From positions 1 through 64,000 of the forward strand of contig NZ_PXZO01000004.1 in the NCBI RefSeq assembly GCF_003013475.1: 64,000 nucleotides of DNA, written 5' to 3'. Of the stretch, positions 42,562 to 52,718 are shown piece by piece. The stretch's first letter is position 1. The number at the start of each line of letters is the position of its first letter. The translations under genes and the position numbers were made by a program. The notes under the pieces were generated by a model. It ran no database searches. It saw nothing but the letters and a program-made list of their open reading frames with translations, and had not been told where the DNA came from. This DNA comes from Brevibacillus porteri. GTDB taxonomy: Bacteria > Bacillota > Bacilli > Brevibacillales > Brevibacillaceae.

Positions 42562-45012
42562 TTACGCTTCTTGGATGAGATGGTTTCTGGTGGGAACAAA
42601 AAACACTTGCTCCACCTCATTCGCGGATAATGGACGACTGTAATAGTACCCTTGTATTTCCTTGCAATGATTTTCTGTCAAAATATCTAACTGATCCTTC
42701 GTTTCAATGCCTTCTGCAATTACATCCAATTTCAGATGCTTCGCCATCGAAATAATAGTGGCCACAATGGCTTTATCGTTATCATTTCGAGACAGGTCTG
42801 TTATGAAGGAGCGGTCAATCTTTAGTTTGTGGATCGGGAACTTTTTCAAATAGCTCAAAGAGCTGTAACCGGTTCCAAAATCATCCAAGCTAATTCTCGT
42901 TCCAATTTTGTTTAACTCATGCAGGATACTGATCGATACTGCCGGGTCCATCATCATGCTCTCTGTGATTTCCAGTTCCAAAAAGTGTGGGCCAAGCTTA
43001 GTTTCCTCAAGGATATTTTTGATGTACTGGACTAGGTTCCGTTGGTGGAATTGATGGGAGGACAAATTGACGGAGACGGGTATCAATGGTCCCCCTCCAT
43101 CATGCCACTGCTTCATTTGTCTGCACGCTTCGCGAAGCACCCACGTACCAATCTCATAGATCAGCCCTGTCTCTTCCGCAATAGGGATAAACACTCCTGG
43201 TGAAAGCATCCCTTTGGTCGGATGATTCCACCTGACGAGCGCCTCTACCCCGATCATGCGGTTACTTTCCGCATGAAATTGAGGTTGGTAGTACACTACC
43301 AGCTCATTACGTTCAATTGCTTTTCTGAGATCACTTTCTATCTCAATATTTTCCAGCAATTGCACATCAAACTCGGGCGTATAGAACAGGTGACCATTTT
43401 TCCCCTGTTTTTTCACCTCGTACATGGCCGTATCCGCTTTTTTGAGCAGCGCGACAGCATCCGTTCCGTGGTCTGGGAATATCGCTGTTCCAATACTTGC
43501 TGATATGTAAAATTCACTGTCTTTTAGCGAGAATGGCTGTTTCAACGCTTCAATGATCTTATCCGCTAAACTCGCCGCTTCCCGACGGTCCGCTCGTGTT
43601 TTGCAGAGGATGGTAAATTCATCTCCACCCATACGAGCAATTGTTGCATGGTACCCTTCCGCACTCTTTACGATTCTGTCGCTGACCCCCTGCAAAAAGA
43701 TATCGCCGTAGGAGTGACCCAAGGAATCATTGATCATTTTGAAACGATCGATGTCGAGAACCATGACAGCAAAGCTGGTTGAATCTTGGCTGCTTTTTTC
43801 AATAGATTGATGGAGGACTTGATTAAACTTTCTTCGATTCGGTAAGTCGGTCAGCTCATCGTGATAAGCCAAATACCTGATTTTTTCTTTCACGCGATTC
43901 TCTTCGGTAATATCCTTCACAATGATGTGATTCCCAACAACTTCTCCCTCAATTTCAACCGGGACATTGAGTACACTCAGCTCTACGCGATTTCCGTTCG
44001 GATGAAAGATGGCCGTCTCAAAATTATTACGATTGGGCTGAAAAGACTGGGCAAAAGAATCTTTGGTGATGTCCCTTTTCTCCTCAACTATATGCATGCC
44101 AATTTTCGATACATGTTGATGGATGAATTCTTCCTCCCGCAGTCCACCAATCTTCGTGACAGCTGGGTTCATTTGGATAATACATCCACCTGTATCTAAG
44201 GAAATAATGCCGTACTCATTATTTTTATAAAGGGAACGATACCAGCTTTCACTTTCCTGAATGACCGTATCTTTTTGCGAGAGTCGCTTGTTAATAAACA
44301 AGCCGAACAATGTAATGCCCATCAGTAAAAAGGTGGCCAAGACAATGATATAGGCCAAGGTCTCCGGTTCGATCTGCGTTTCTATCTCGGTTGTCGGCAC
44401 TTCCGTTACGTAGAAATGCGCTGCAACCATCCCGGTGTAATGCATACCCGCGATTGCAGCTCCCATAATGAGTGAGCTGCCCAATTTGTATAAATATGCG
44501 TATTTCGATTGATCACGGCGAAAGTAAAACAAGAGCCAAAGTGCCGCTGCCGAAGCAGTCGCTGCAATGATAATGGATAAAATAACGATCCACATATCGT
44601 ATGTAATTTCGATAATCATCGCGGCCATTCCCACGTAGTGCATCCCAGATATTCCAGCAGCCATAAGAATTCCCGCGATACCTAGCTGTCTCGCATTGAG
44701 GTTGCTTTTCGTGACGGTAAACAAGGCTATGCTCGAGACAAAAATGGCAAGAATGACAGATAGGATGACATACTCCATGTCATAAAGAACCTTAATTGGG
44801 AGGGTAAGTGCCAGCATTCCGACAAAATGCATGGACCATATTCCGAGCCCCATCGTTGTGGCCCCAAAAATCAACCAGAGTAGCTGATGCTTCCCCTTAC
44901 TTGTACTCACTCTGGCTGCCAGGTTGAGAGCAGAAAAAGAAGCTGCAACCGCGATTAAATAAGAGAGTATCACAAGGAAACTGTCGTACGTCCCATGTAT
45001 CTGATGATCCAA
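42562..45012 (-). CDS. MHYT-PAS-GGDEF-EAL c-di-GMP enzyme
   Basis: The 816-residue membrane protein begins with a seven-helix MHYT sensor (residues 1-245) containing SMHFVGML, GMHYVGMAA and GMHYTGMVAA, a fold suspected to sense O2, CO or NO through copper. PAS (260-385), GGDEF (about 395-545, intact RMGGDEF) and EAL (about 560-810, GVEALVRWNH, DDFGTGYSSL, EGIET) follow. Both catalytic motifs are intact, so it could make or break c-di-GMP. No RxxD inhibitory site is visible before GGDEF. It is the last gene after a chemoreceptor and a second, broken GGDEF-EAL gene. Confidence 0.93.
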   Translation of the reverse strand: MDHQIHGTYDSFLVILSYLIAVAASFSALNLAARVSTSKGKHQLLWLIFGATTMGLGIWSMHFVGMLALTLPIKVLYDMEYVILSVILAIFVSSIALFTVTKSNLNARQLGIAGILMAAGISGMHYVGMAAMIIEITYDMWIVILSIIIAATASAAALWLLFYFRRDQSKYAYLYKLGSSLIMGAAIAGMHYTGMVAAHFYVTEVPTTEIETQIEPETLAYIIVLATFLLMGITLFGLFINKRLSQKDTVIQESESWYRSLYKNNEYGIISLDTGGCIIQMNPAVTKIGGLREEEFIHQHVSKIGMHIVEEKRDITKDSFAQSFQPNRNNFETAIFHPNGNRVELSVLNVPVEIEGEVVGNHIIVKDITEENRVKEKIRYLAYHDELTDLPNRRKFNQVLHQSIEKSSQDSTSFAVMVLDIDRFKMINDSLGHSYGDIFLQGVSDRIVKSAEGYHATIARMGGDEFTILCKTRADRREAASLADKIIEALKQPFSLKDSEFYISASIGTAIFPDHGTDAVALLKKADTAMYEVKKQGKNGHLFYTPEFDVQLLENIEIESDLRKAIERNELVVYYQPQFHAESNRMIGVEALVRWNHPTKGMLSPGVFIPIAEETGLIYEIGTWVLREACRQMKQWHDGGGPLIPVSVNLSSHQFHQRNLVQYIKNILEETKLGPHFLELEITESMMMDPAVSISILHELNKIGTRISLDDFGTGYSSLSYLKKFPIHKLKIDRSFITDLSRNDNDKAIVATIISMAKHLKLDVIAEGIETKDQLDILTENHCKEIQGYYYSRPLSANEVEQVFFVPTRNHLIQEA

Positions 45013-45055
45013 GCTCCTTCACCGCCTTCCTTTTGTAAAATCTCGATGGTCTCAT

Positions 45056-47516
45056 CTAAACCATGCTGCCTGATTCACCATAACGATTTACCTGCAAGAA
45101 GGAATCGATTTCTTTCGTGGGCAGCGGTTTACTGTAGAAGTACCCTTGGACTTCATTGCACATTTGTTCCTTTAGAAAATCAACATGTTCTTGTGTTTCT
45201 ACACCCTCTGCAATAACAGCAATTTTCATGTTGTGTGCCATATCGATGATCGTTTTAATAATCGCTTGATTCCGTGGATTCAAATTCCGGACAAAGGATT
45301 GGTCGATTTTTAGCCGATCGATCGGAAATTGACTTAGATAGCTCAATGAACTGTAGCCCGTCCCGAAATCATCGATACTGATGCTAATCCCGAGACCTTT
45401 CAAACGATTCAAAATCCGAATTGTATAGTCTACATTTAGCGCCATGCTTTCCGTGATTTCCAGCTCCAAGTATTGCGGAGATAAGCCCGTCTCTTCAAGG
45501 ATCGAGGTAATCATCTCAATGAGATTGTTTTGCATAAATTGGCGTAAGGATATATTCACCGCAACCGCCAGTTGAGTAAAGCCTGTTTCCTGCCATACTT
45601 TTATCTGTTGGCATGCCGTTCGCATTACCCATTCTCCAAGCGGTACGATTAAGCCTGTTTCTTCTGCGATCGGGATAAATTGAATAGGTGGAATGAGACC
45701 AAGGTCTGGATGTTCCCAACGAATCAACGCCTCCATACCGATAATCTGGCCCGTCTGTAAATGAATCTTCGGTTGGTAGTGCAGCGTAAATTGTTTCTCA
45801 TCCAAAGCTTTTCGCAGCTCTCTTTCAAGCTGTAGCTTTTTGGCTAAAATCTGATGTAGCTCCTCCGAGAAAAATTGATAATTGTTTTTCCCTTGCTCTT
45901 TTGCCAAATACATGGCAGCGTCCGCATGCTTCAATAGCGCTTCAATAGCGCTTCAATATCGTCTCCATCTTCCGGATACATGCTGATGCCGATACTTGGT
46001 GTGATAAAGATTTCGATATGGTCTAACGTAATCGATTCGGACATGCTCGTGATGATTCGCTGCGCAATTTCACCAACTTCTTTGTGTGTGACATCTGTGA
46101 GAAAGATGGCGAACTCATCTCCGCCGAGTCGAGAAACAGAATCCCCTTTTCGCAAACACCCGATGAGACGATTGGCTACTGCTTGTAAAAGGACATCCCC
46201 TATGGAGTGACCCAGCGTATCATTGATGTTTTTAAATCGATCCAAATCGATGAACATGACGCCGATGTTCTCATCTTTTTGTTTTGCTTTGAGCATCGCC
46301 TCTGCCAGCTTTTCATGAAAAAGCGTTCGATTAGGCAGATTGGTTAAGGAATCGTAATGGGCCATGTAGCGAATCGTTTCTTCCGCCTTTTTTCTCTCGG
46401 TGATGTCAATCATGGAGCCTACCATCTCCACGATCTCCCCATTTTCCTCAATAGGTGACAACGTAATGTAATAATCATTTCCGGATAGTTTCAGTTCGAA
46501 GGTAACGGGCTCGCCAGCAAACGCTCTGCGAAAATAGCTTTCCATATGCTCTGCTACCTCATAAGGAAAGATTTCATACGACGTTTTTCTCAGCATCCTC
46601 TCAGAAGTTAGCCCGAGCTCTTCCGCCATTTTCCCTTCACACAAGGTATAGGTGATGTTCCCTTTCGGATCTGTCACGATCTTGAACACACAGTTTTGCA
46701 AGTTTTGGACCGTCCTGCGAAAATCGTTCTGCAATGCTTCTGCCAAAGCTGCCTCTGCTTCAATGCGGTCGGTAATATCCGTACGGATCGAAACATATTG
46801 ATACGGAACTCCCCGGTCGTCTAGAAATGGCACGATGGTCGTATTCATCCAGTATTCATTGCCGTTTTTGGCGCGATTCTTCACTTCGCCCTTCCAAACA
46901 CGTCCTTGCTTGATCGTTTCCCACATCAATTTAAAAAACGACTTGGAATGATAGCGAGAGTTAATGACCCGATGTGTATTTCCAACTAATTCATCCACTT
47001 CGTATCTGGAGATTTCACAAAACTTGTCATTTACATAGGTAATGACGCCTTTGTCGTCTGTAATCGCTACAATCGAAGATTCATCCAGTGCATTTTTGAT
47101 ATCGTGCAAGTCCTTCATCGTCTTTGATAGAGACTCTTCCATCTGCTTGCGTTTCGTGATGTCCGTCCCAATTGCCACGTACTGATAAAGGAATCCACTG
47201 TCGTTCATGAACGGCACTAGCGTCATGCTAAGCCAATATTCCGTACCGTCCTTTGCCCGATTTTTCATCTCGCCTTTCCATACTTTTCCTCTCGGCTGAT
47301 GGTATCCCATAGAGATTTAAAATAGTCTCGCGGATGGAAACCGGAATCGACGATGTTATGGTTTTCACCGATTAATTCCTCTCTACTGAACTTGGATATT
47401 TCGCAGAAGTTGTGATTGACGTAGGTGATGATTCCTTTTTCATCTGTGATCGAAATAACAGATGACTCTTCCAATGCAGATAATGCATACTTTACCTCTC
47501 TGATTTGATTAAACAC
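45056..47516 (-). pseudogene. PAS-PAS-PAS-GGDEF-EAL gene interrupted by two frameshifts
   Basis: Three consecutive frames together encode one protein: PAS1 (47516 to about 47290), the rest of PAS1, PAS2, PAS3 and GGDEF (about 47290 to 45935, RLGGDEF intact), and EAL (45934 to 45056, GMEALIRWEH, DDFGTGYSSL, EGVET intact). The first break is an extra CT in CTCT near 47290; without it the text reads SRGKVWKGEMKNRAKDG, parallel to PAS2. The second is an extra 11-bp unit CTTCAATAGCG at 45929-45950; without it the GGDEF end reads DIEALLKHADAAMYLAKEQG. All domains are otherwise well preserved. It lies 24 bases after the chemoreceptor stop. Confidence 0.92.
45929..45961. repeat. three 11-bp tandem units in the GGDEF-EAL gene
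   Basis: CTTCAATAGCG occurs twice in a row (45929-45939, 45940-45950) and is followed by the variant CTTCAATATCG (45951-45961). One exact unit plus the variant would keep the frame; the additional exact copy shifts it. Confidence 0.92.
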
Positions 47517-47540
47517 ATGGCACCCCCGCCTGTTCTCGCC

Positions 47541-49232
47541 TTACAATTGAAACTTACGGATGGAATGCTGCAGCTCTTCTGCCATTTCGGCGAGTGTACT
47601 GGAAGCGGTTGTAATCTGTTCCATAGAAGCTGTTTGTTCTTGTACAGAAGCAACTACGCTTTGTGTGTTTTCCGCTGCCATCCTTGAAACATGCGCAATT
47701 CCCTCTATAAATTCCACTACGGAAACAGTTCCGTTATTGGCTTCATTGATTTGTCCTGACATTTCTTGTGTTCTTTTCGAGACTTCGTCTACTACACCCA
47801 AGATTTTGTAGAAGGCAACTCCAGCTTGTTCGATCATGATGACTCCTTCTTTAACAGCTACGTCCCCTTGACTCATGACGTGAATCGCCTTTTCCGTATC
47901 TCTTTGAATATCTCCGATGATGGAAGCGATCTGCGAAGCTGCTTGCGCGGATTGTTCTGCTAATTTGCGAACTTCATCTGCTACGACTGCGAATCCTCTT
48001 CCCTGTTCTCCCGCTCTCGCCGCTTCAATCGCTGCGTTTAACGCCAATAAATTCGTTTGACTCGCGATTTCCGTAATAATCGAAATGATGGAACCAACTT
48101 CTTTTGATTTTTCACCGAGCATATTGACCACTTCGGTAGAAGAGCTCACTCTTTGATTAATCTCATTCATTTGTTCGATTGATTTGGCAACCACTTCATT
48201 GCCTTCAGTTGCTGTTTTGTTCGCTTCAACGGATGAGCTGATCGCATGATCCATGCTCATTGATACTTGCTGCATGACTTGCGAGATGCTCACGGCAATC
48301 TGTGTGGCATTCTCCGCATCATTTACTTGCTGTTCAGCACCTGCTGCAATATCTTGGATCGATTGGGATACGTTCTCTGCTGTCTGGCGTGTTAATTCGG
48401 AGCTGGCTGTCAATTCCTCGGAGGAGGCGGCTACTTGTTGTGAATGGAAGGAGACTCGTTCTAATAAATCTTGCAGATTGTGCTTCATTTGGGAAAAATG
48501 GCGGGCTAGTTCACCGATTTCGTCGCGATTCTTGATTTGAATATCTGTTGATGCCAAGTTCCCTGCAGCAATTTGTTCTGCTGCATGCGTGATCAGTAAA
48601 ACGGGACGAGAAATGGCACGTCCAATCATGAGGGCAATACCTACTCCTGTGAGAAGAGCAAGTAAGCTAAGCAAGATAACCAGGAGCTTCGTAGAGTGAA
48701 TATTGCTATCCAGCTCGGCAATATCTTGTTCCAACAGTTTCTGTTCGAGAGCAACAAATTCTTGGGCTTTTTGTATAAACAATTCGCCGACTGGCGTACA
48801 TTCATCTCTGACCAAGCGCGTGTACTCTTCTACTTTGTTTTGTTGCTTTAACGCTACAACCCGGTCAATAATTTCCTCGTGTTGGGCATGTAGCTCGTTC
48901 ATCTCTGTTACAAGTTTTTCCCCTTCAGAATTCATACCCATTTTGGATAGTTCGGAAGTAAGCTCTTTATAGCTGTCATTTGCCTTCGTATACCCCGCCA
49001 GATAACTGTCATCGCCTACAATGACGTATCCTCGTGCATACTTTTGTCGTTCACTGACACTTGCAATAATGTCCTTGGATAGCATCTCCTTGTTAATTCG
49101 GTCTTCGATCATTGTCCGATAACGAGAATCGATGGATGCAATCTGAGAATAACCAATGCCTGCGACTGCCACTAAAAGTAATAACACTGCCAAAAATCCT
49201 AAAAAAAGCTTTTTCCTTACCGTCAACTTCAT
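47541..49232 (-). CDS. methyl-accepting chemotaxis protein
   Basis: The 563-residue transmembrane receptor has TM1 at residues 8-28. A periplasmic four-helix-bundle sensor domain (30-180, helices typical of 4HB_MCP) and TM2 (about 182-204) follow. HAMP (205-258) comes next, then a long cytoplasmic signalling coiled coil with the conserved hairpin tip [42 protein letters not shown]. It should signal to CheA/CheW. ATG 49232 (MKLTVRKKL) has GGAGG 11 bases upstream; the frame extends to 49328 without an SD. The next gene begins 24 bases after its stop, so c-di-GMP and chemotaxis outputs appear co-expressed. Confidence 0.93.
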   Translation of the reverse strand: MKLTVRKKLFLGFLAVLLLLVAVAGIGYSQIASIDSRYRTMIEDRINKEMLSKDIIASVSERQKYARGYVIVGDDSYLAGYTKANDSYKELTSELSKMGMNSEGEKLVTEMNELHAQHEEIIDRVVALKQQNKVEEYTRLVRDECTPVGELFIQKAQEFVALEQKLLEQDIAELDSNIHSTKLLVILLSLLALLTGVGIALMIGRAISRPVLLITHAAEQIAAGNLASTDIQIKNRDEIGELARHFSQMKHNLQDLLERVSFHSQQVAASSEELTASSELTRQTAENVSQSIQDIAAGAEQQVNDAENATQIAVSISQVMQQVSMSMDHAISSSVEANKTATEGNEVVAKSIEQMNEINQRVSSSTEVVNMLGEKSKEVGSIISIITEIASQTNLLALNAAIEAARAGEQGRGFAVVADEVRKLAEQSAQAASQIASIIGDIQRDTEKAIHVMSQGDVAVKEGVIMIEQAGVAFYKILGVVDEVSKRTQEMSGQINEANNGTVSVVEFIEGIAHVSRMAAENTQSVVASVQEQTASMEQITTASSTLAEMAEELQHSIRKFQL

Positions 49233-49318
49233 AATAGTTGTTTCCTCCATCGAAATTCTACGAAATATTCCTGCATTCTGTGAAATATGTAAGTTATTTA
49301 ATAATCCCTTTCTCTTAT

Positions 49319-49345
49319 GTAACGGCATTTTCTATAGGTCTTTTG
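49319..49345 (-). promoter_or_regulatory. sigma-D-like promoter of the chemoreceptor operon
   Basis: Minus-strand CAAA (49342-49345), 15 bases, then GCCGTTAC (49319-49326) approximates the motility sigma factor consensus TAAA-N15-GCCGATAT, about 85 bases before the start codon. Confidence 0.5.
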
Positions 49346-49399
49346 AACTTTTTTATCATACAACATCGTTCTGTAACATTTATAGAATTCTTTTCGACA

Positions 49400-49440
49400 A
49401 TGAAAAAGCCCCGACTGCCAAGGCGGACGAGGCTTACTTA
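49400..49440 (-). terminator. terminator of the thermonuclease gene
   Basis: On the minus strand AAGCCTCG pairs with CGGGGCTT (wobble pairs) and is followed by TTTTCATTG. Confidence 0.7.
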
Positions 49441-49472
49441 TACATTTATGCGGCTACTTTTTCTTACATGGC

Positions 49473-50183
49473 TTATCGTTTTGGCGCCCGAAAACCTGCT
49501 TGCTGCGCTTCTTCCTCCGTCGCAAACCACACCTCCGCTTTTGTTTGCTCGTAGCTAGCGGAGCCTGGAACGTGATAGATTTTCTCGCCTTTGCTGTTGA
49601 TATTGCCCTTGATGGTTTTGCCTTCAGGTGGCGCGGTGTCAGCCGCCGTATTGTCCTTGGACTGTTTTTGGGGCTTGGCTTTTTCCTTAGGAGCCTCTGC
49701 CTGCTGCCCTTCTAAAGCCCACAGCCCGCGATTCTGCTCTCGTGCTTCCCGCTCCGCTGCCAGGAACAGTTCTGCTTGAGCTACATTCGGTGGGATCGTC
49801 ATGATCCGGGCGTAGCCGTCACGAACGAGCTTTTCATTGACAAAGGTGCCGTCTTCCAAATATACGTAAGCAAGCAAACGCTTGTACTTGTCATAAGGCT
49901 CAACATCGAACTTCAGCTTGACCTTTTTGCCAGTTAAAAGCTCCTTGGAGTAATTGCTCGCTTCTTTTCCATACGGTTCGACCGGATGGTTGGGTTTTAC
50001 TGTCTCTGGGGTATCTACGCCAATCATACGGACTTTTTCCCCGCTGTCCAACTCAAATGTATCGCCATCAACCACTCGTTTGATCACAGCATCTATCTCG
50101 CCGTTAGCTTCTGGCTGACCGGACGATCCACATGCCGATAGCAAAAGAACCAGTGCGAGCAGAAATACGGTTAATCGTTTCAT
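49473..50183 (-). CDS. thermonuclease-type lipoprotein
   Basis: A lipobox LLSAC (Cys18) anchors the protein outside. Residues 30-155 form the staphylococcal nuclease fold with [17 protein letters not shown] and [11 protein letters not shown] (catalytic Arg, Glu and Arg), so it should be a Ca-dependent nuclease acting on extracellular DNA or RNA. A Lys/Gln/Pro-rich linker leads to a C-terminal module [22 protein letters not shown]...[17 protein letters not shown]. This is the Ada-like metal-binding or excalibur-type tail common in these secreted nucleases. Single gene. Confidence 0.9.
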   Translation of the reverse strand: MKRLTVFLLALVLLLSACGSSGQPEANGEIDAVIKRVVDGDTFELDSGEKVRMIGVDTPETVKPNHPVEPYGKEASNYSKELLTGKKVKLKFDVEPYDKYKRLLAYVYLEDGTFVNEKLVRDGYARIMTIPPNVAQAELFLAAEREAREQNRGLWALEGQQAEAPKEKAKPQKQSKDNTAADTAPPEGKTIKGNINSKGEKIYHVPGSASYEQTKAEVWFATEEEAQQAGFRAPKR

Positions 50184-50283
50184 AGACTTCCTTCTCCTCT
50201 TCTACGTTGCATTGTTTTCCAGCCTAGTGGATTTACCAACCCAGGTCAATAGGAGAGAAAAGCAGTCCGTTTTTTCCTAACGA

Positions 50284-50312
50284 AAAAAACGACCTTCACG
50301 CAAGGTCGTTTT
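50284..50312 (-). terminator. terminator of the small membrane protein gene
   Basis: AACGACCTT and AAGGTCGTT pair around CACGC; the minus strand continues with TTTTTTTCG. Confidence 0.88.
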
Positions 50313-50329
50313 GTCTATACGTCCAGATT

Positions 50330-50434
50330 TTAGTCACGATCGGCGCTAAACAAGAACAACAGGACGACCACGACAATAATAATCCATATAAATTCCTCGT
50401 TTTCGCGATCAAAAAAACCATCGAACAGACCCAT
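50330..50434 (-). CDS. 34-residue membrane protein
   Basis: The frame begins MGLFDGFFDRENEEF and ends in one very hydrophobic helix (WIIIVVVVLLFLF) and SADRD. An ideal SD (GGAGG, eight bases) precedes the ATG and a strong terminator follows within 20 bases, so it is a complete single-gene unit. It resembles the short, Phe/Val-rich single-helix peptides (YjcZ-like) of spore formers, but I cannot name a family. Confidence 0.7.
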   Translation of the reverse strand: MGLFDGFFDRENEEFIWIIIVVVVLLFLFSADRD

Positions 50435-50563
50435 GGCGGAGTCCTCCTTTCCTTCTCGCTACAGCCTATGCAAAAGGCTAGACGCGTGCCAGTAGTTGGA
50501 AGAGCCCAAAAGTAAAATGCGTGTTCAAAAGTCGACTTTTTGAAAAAACGTTTCAGGAATGAA

Positions 50564-51601
50564 TTACTTACAAGTAGACAAGATCAAATGCGTATAGGTA
50601 CCTAGCTGTTTTACTTCGTTCGTAAAACCAAGATTGGCAAGCTCCTGTAGCAATCGGGAGCGATCGGCATAACAGCGATCCTGAATATCTGCTATCACTC
50701 TCGTATGACCTGCCTCCCTTAGGGTGTCAAGATGAGCTTGTCTATGCGCCTGATCCTCAAACATTAAATCGGCAATGACCAACCGTCCCCCTGGTTTTAA
50801 CACACGGCGACATTCCGCCAAGGCAAGCTGCTTCTGATCATCCGTCAAATGGTGCAAGGCGTAACTCGTAGCCACAAAGTCAAATCGATTTTCTAAAAAT
50901 GGAAATGCGAAAAAGGTTCCCAGCTTCGTCTCGACCTCTGGGTGTTTCGCTCTGCATTGCTTCAGCATTTGCGGAGATTGGTCGAACCCGCTCATCCTGG
51001 CTCCTTTTTTCACGAGACGCCCTGCGAGGTTTCCTGTACCCGTTCCGGCATCCAGACCGCACTCTCCTGATTTAACCGCAACAGTCGCAACAACCTCATC
51101 CAGCACGTTTTCGTATGATTCATGACCATTCCCGCCATGTACCCATTCGTCATAGCGGTCCGCCCATTCATTAAAATTCCATCGATCCACCCAGTTATCC
51201 CGTGTCTGCTTCAATCGCTTGTTCGCTTCTGCCAATGTAAACAGCTCGCCTGGATCAATCGATTCTCTACCCTTTATCCGTTCAATCATCGCTTCTGTCG
51301 TTTGGATGACCTTGCTCATTTCTACCCATCTTGTATACATAAACGAACGCTGCAGCTCTAAATAATGGAGAAGACTGCCTTCCTGATCTTTCATTTGAAT
51401 CAGGAGCTCTCGAATGTCTTCTACCGCCATCCCGACCTCGCGCAGTGTCATGATGGTTTGCAGCCTCCAGACATCTTCCTCTGTGAACTGGCGATACCCG
51501 GACGCATCTGCTTTCGATGGCTTGATCAGCCCTTTTTCTTCATAATATCGAATTGCACGTGGGGTTATTTGCAAGCGATGGGCCATGTCTTTGATTTGCA
51601 T
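50564..51601 (-). CDS. MerR-type regulator fused to a SAM methyltransferase
   Basis: Residues 1-110 form a MerR winged helix (QIKDMAHRLQITPRAIRYYEEKGLI) plus dimer coiled coil. Residues 150-345 form a class I SAM-dependent methyltransferase with motif I GLDAGTGTGNLAGRLVKKG, the acidic FDQSPQML, the DFVATSYALHHL motif and LKPGGRLVIADL. ATG 51601 lies eight bases after GGGAG. The methyltransferase in place of a ligand domain suggests SAM-, substrate- or methylation-linked regulation, or self-resistance by drug methylation. No neighbouring target is obvious. Confidence 0.85.
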   Translation of the reverse strand: MQIKDMAHRLQITPRAIRYYEEKGLIKPSKADASGYRQFTEEDVWRLQTIMTLREVGMAVEDIRELLIQMKDQEGSLLHYLELQRSFMYTRWVEMSKVIQTTEAMIERIKGRESIDPGELFTLAEANKRLKQTRDNWVDRWNFNEWADRYDEWVHGGNGHESYENVLDEVVATVAVKSGECGLDAGTGTGNLAGRLVKKGARMSGFDQSPQMLKQCRAKHPEVETKLGTFFAFPFLENRFDFVATSYALHHLTDDQKQLALAECRRVLKPGGRLVIADLMFEDQAHRQAHLDTLREAGHTRVIADIQDRCYADRSRLLQELANLGFTNEVKQLGTYTHLILSTCK

Positions 51602-51671
51602 GGAACTCTCTCCCTGTATCATTCTTTTTCTATCATAAACCTTGACGCAGCGTGAATGTACAGAACGAATG

Positions 51672-51703
51672 AAAAAAAGCTGCCGGTTTCATTCCGACAG
51701 CTC
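51672..51703 (-). terminator. terminator of the CBS-domain gene
   Basis: AGCTGCCGG and CCGACAGCT pair (one mismatch) and the minus strand continues with TTTTTTTC. Confidence 0.88.
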
Positions 51704-51715
51704 GTTTCTATCTTA

Positions 51716-52156
51716 TTAATGTGTCGCCGGCTCAGAAATTTGCTGGAGAGCGTCACTCGCCTCATCTTGGTGGAATTGACGAACAGCCATATCTGCCAAC
51801 GCCACAATTCCGACCAGCTTGCCTTTCTCGACAACAGGCAATCGACGAATTTGATGCTGGGCCATGATCTTGGCTGCTTCATCGACAGTCGTTCCTGGTT
51901 GCCCAAGAATAATGTCCCGTGTCATGACGACCTCGGTGGCAGCCGATCCCTCATGCTTTTCAGCCAAACCGCGAATGACGATATCACGGTCCGTAATAAT
52001 CCCGATCACATCATCTTTTTCATCCACAACCGGAATGACCCCTACATTCCAATCGCGCATTTTGCAAGCCACTTCATACACATTATCCTTAAGCGTCACA
52101 GTAGCGACATCTTTTGTCATTATTTCGCGCAGTGTGCGATTTTCCAGCTTCGCCAT
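51716..52156 (-). CDS. tandem CBS-domain protein
   Basis: The 146-residue protein consists of two CBS motifs: residues 10-65 (IMTKDVATVTLKDNVYEVACKM, VGVIPVVDEKDDVIGIITDRDIV) and 77-135 (VMTRDIILGQPGTTVDEAAKIM, RRLPVVEKGKLVGIVALADMA). Such stand-alone CBS pairs bind adenine nucleotides and act as energy or stress sensors (compare B. subtilis YhcV). GGAGG precedes the ATG by nine bases. Single gene with its own terminator; partner unknown. Confidence 0.9.
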   Translation of the reverse strand: MAKLENRTLREIMTKDVATVTLKDNVYEVACKMRDWNVGVIPVVDEKDDVIGIITDRDIVIRGLAEKHEGSAATEVVMTRDIILGQPGTTVDEAAKIMAQHQIRRLPVVEKGKLVGIVALADMAVRQFHQDEASDALQQISEPATH

Positions 52157-52307
52157 TTCATTCTCCTCCTTTTGCTAATCAACGATTGTAGTTTGTCCTC
52201 TCCCCTATCGTTTCATGCGCAAGAAAGAGTATGATATATTGCGCTTCTTCCAAAAACAGACTATGATTAATAAGTGAATATCTCACCCATTTTTAGGAGG
52301 AAAAAGA

Positions 52308-52652
52308 ATGGTCATTAAGGACACGGGAATTGGCACGAAAGAAGTCTTTTTCGCCGATCTGGAGCACTACATGAGCGAACTCGGCTTTGATCGCGGCGCT
52401 TGGGATTACAAGCATGCTACATACGATTATAAAATCCACGATAAAGGCAATGTCTTCTACCTGCGTATCGAAGCGAACGTGACAGAAGGCAAACTTGAGG
52501 ATACGCACGCCGTCCTGAAGCTCGAAGATCCTTATATGGGCAAACATCTTTTCCCACACGGTCTGGATTACGATTACCCAATGCCAGACTCCGTTGTAAA
52601 AACAGCGAAATTGAAGCTGCAATTGCTGGGAGAAAAGCTGTCCTCACACTAA
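52308..52652 (+). CDS. yugN: YugN-like family protein
   Basis: The 114-residue soluble protein has the YugN core GFDRGAWDYKHATYDYKIHDKGNVFYLRI and KLEDPYMGKHLFPHGLDYDYPMPDSVV. A structure of the B. subtilis family member exists, but no role has been assigned. GGAGG precedes the ATG by seven bases. A hairpin separates it from the FtsW-like gene downstream. Confidence 0.85.
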   Translation: MVIKDTGIGTKEVFFADLEHYMSELGFDRGAWDYKHATYDYKIHDKGNVFYLRIEANVTEGKLEDTHAVLKLEDPYMGKHLFPHGLDYDYPMPDSVVKTAKLKLQLLGEKLSSH

Positions 52653-52671
52653 AAAATGAAATGGCACGGTG

Positions 52672-52698
52672 TACAGAGAGGAATCCCCTCTCTGTTTC
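52672..52698 (+). terminator. hairpin between yugN and the FtsW-like gene
   Basis: ACAGAGAGG and CCTCTCTGT form a 9-bp stem with loop AATCC. Only three T follow, so it may be a weak terminator. Confidence 0.5.
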
Positions 52699-52718
52699 AC
52701 GTAGAGGGGGGTATTTTT

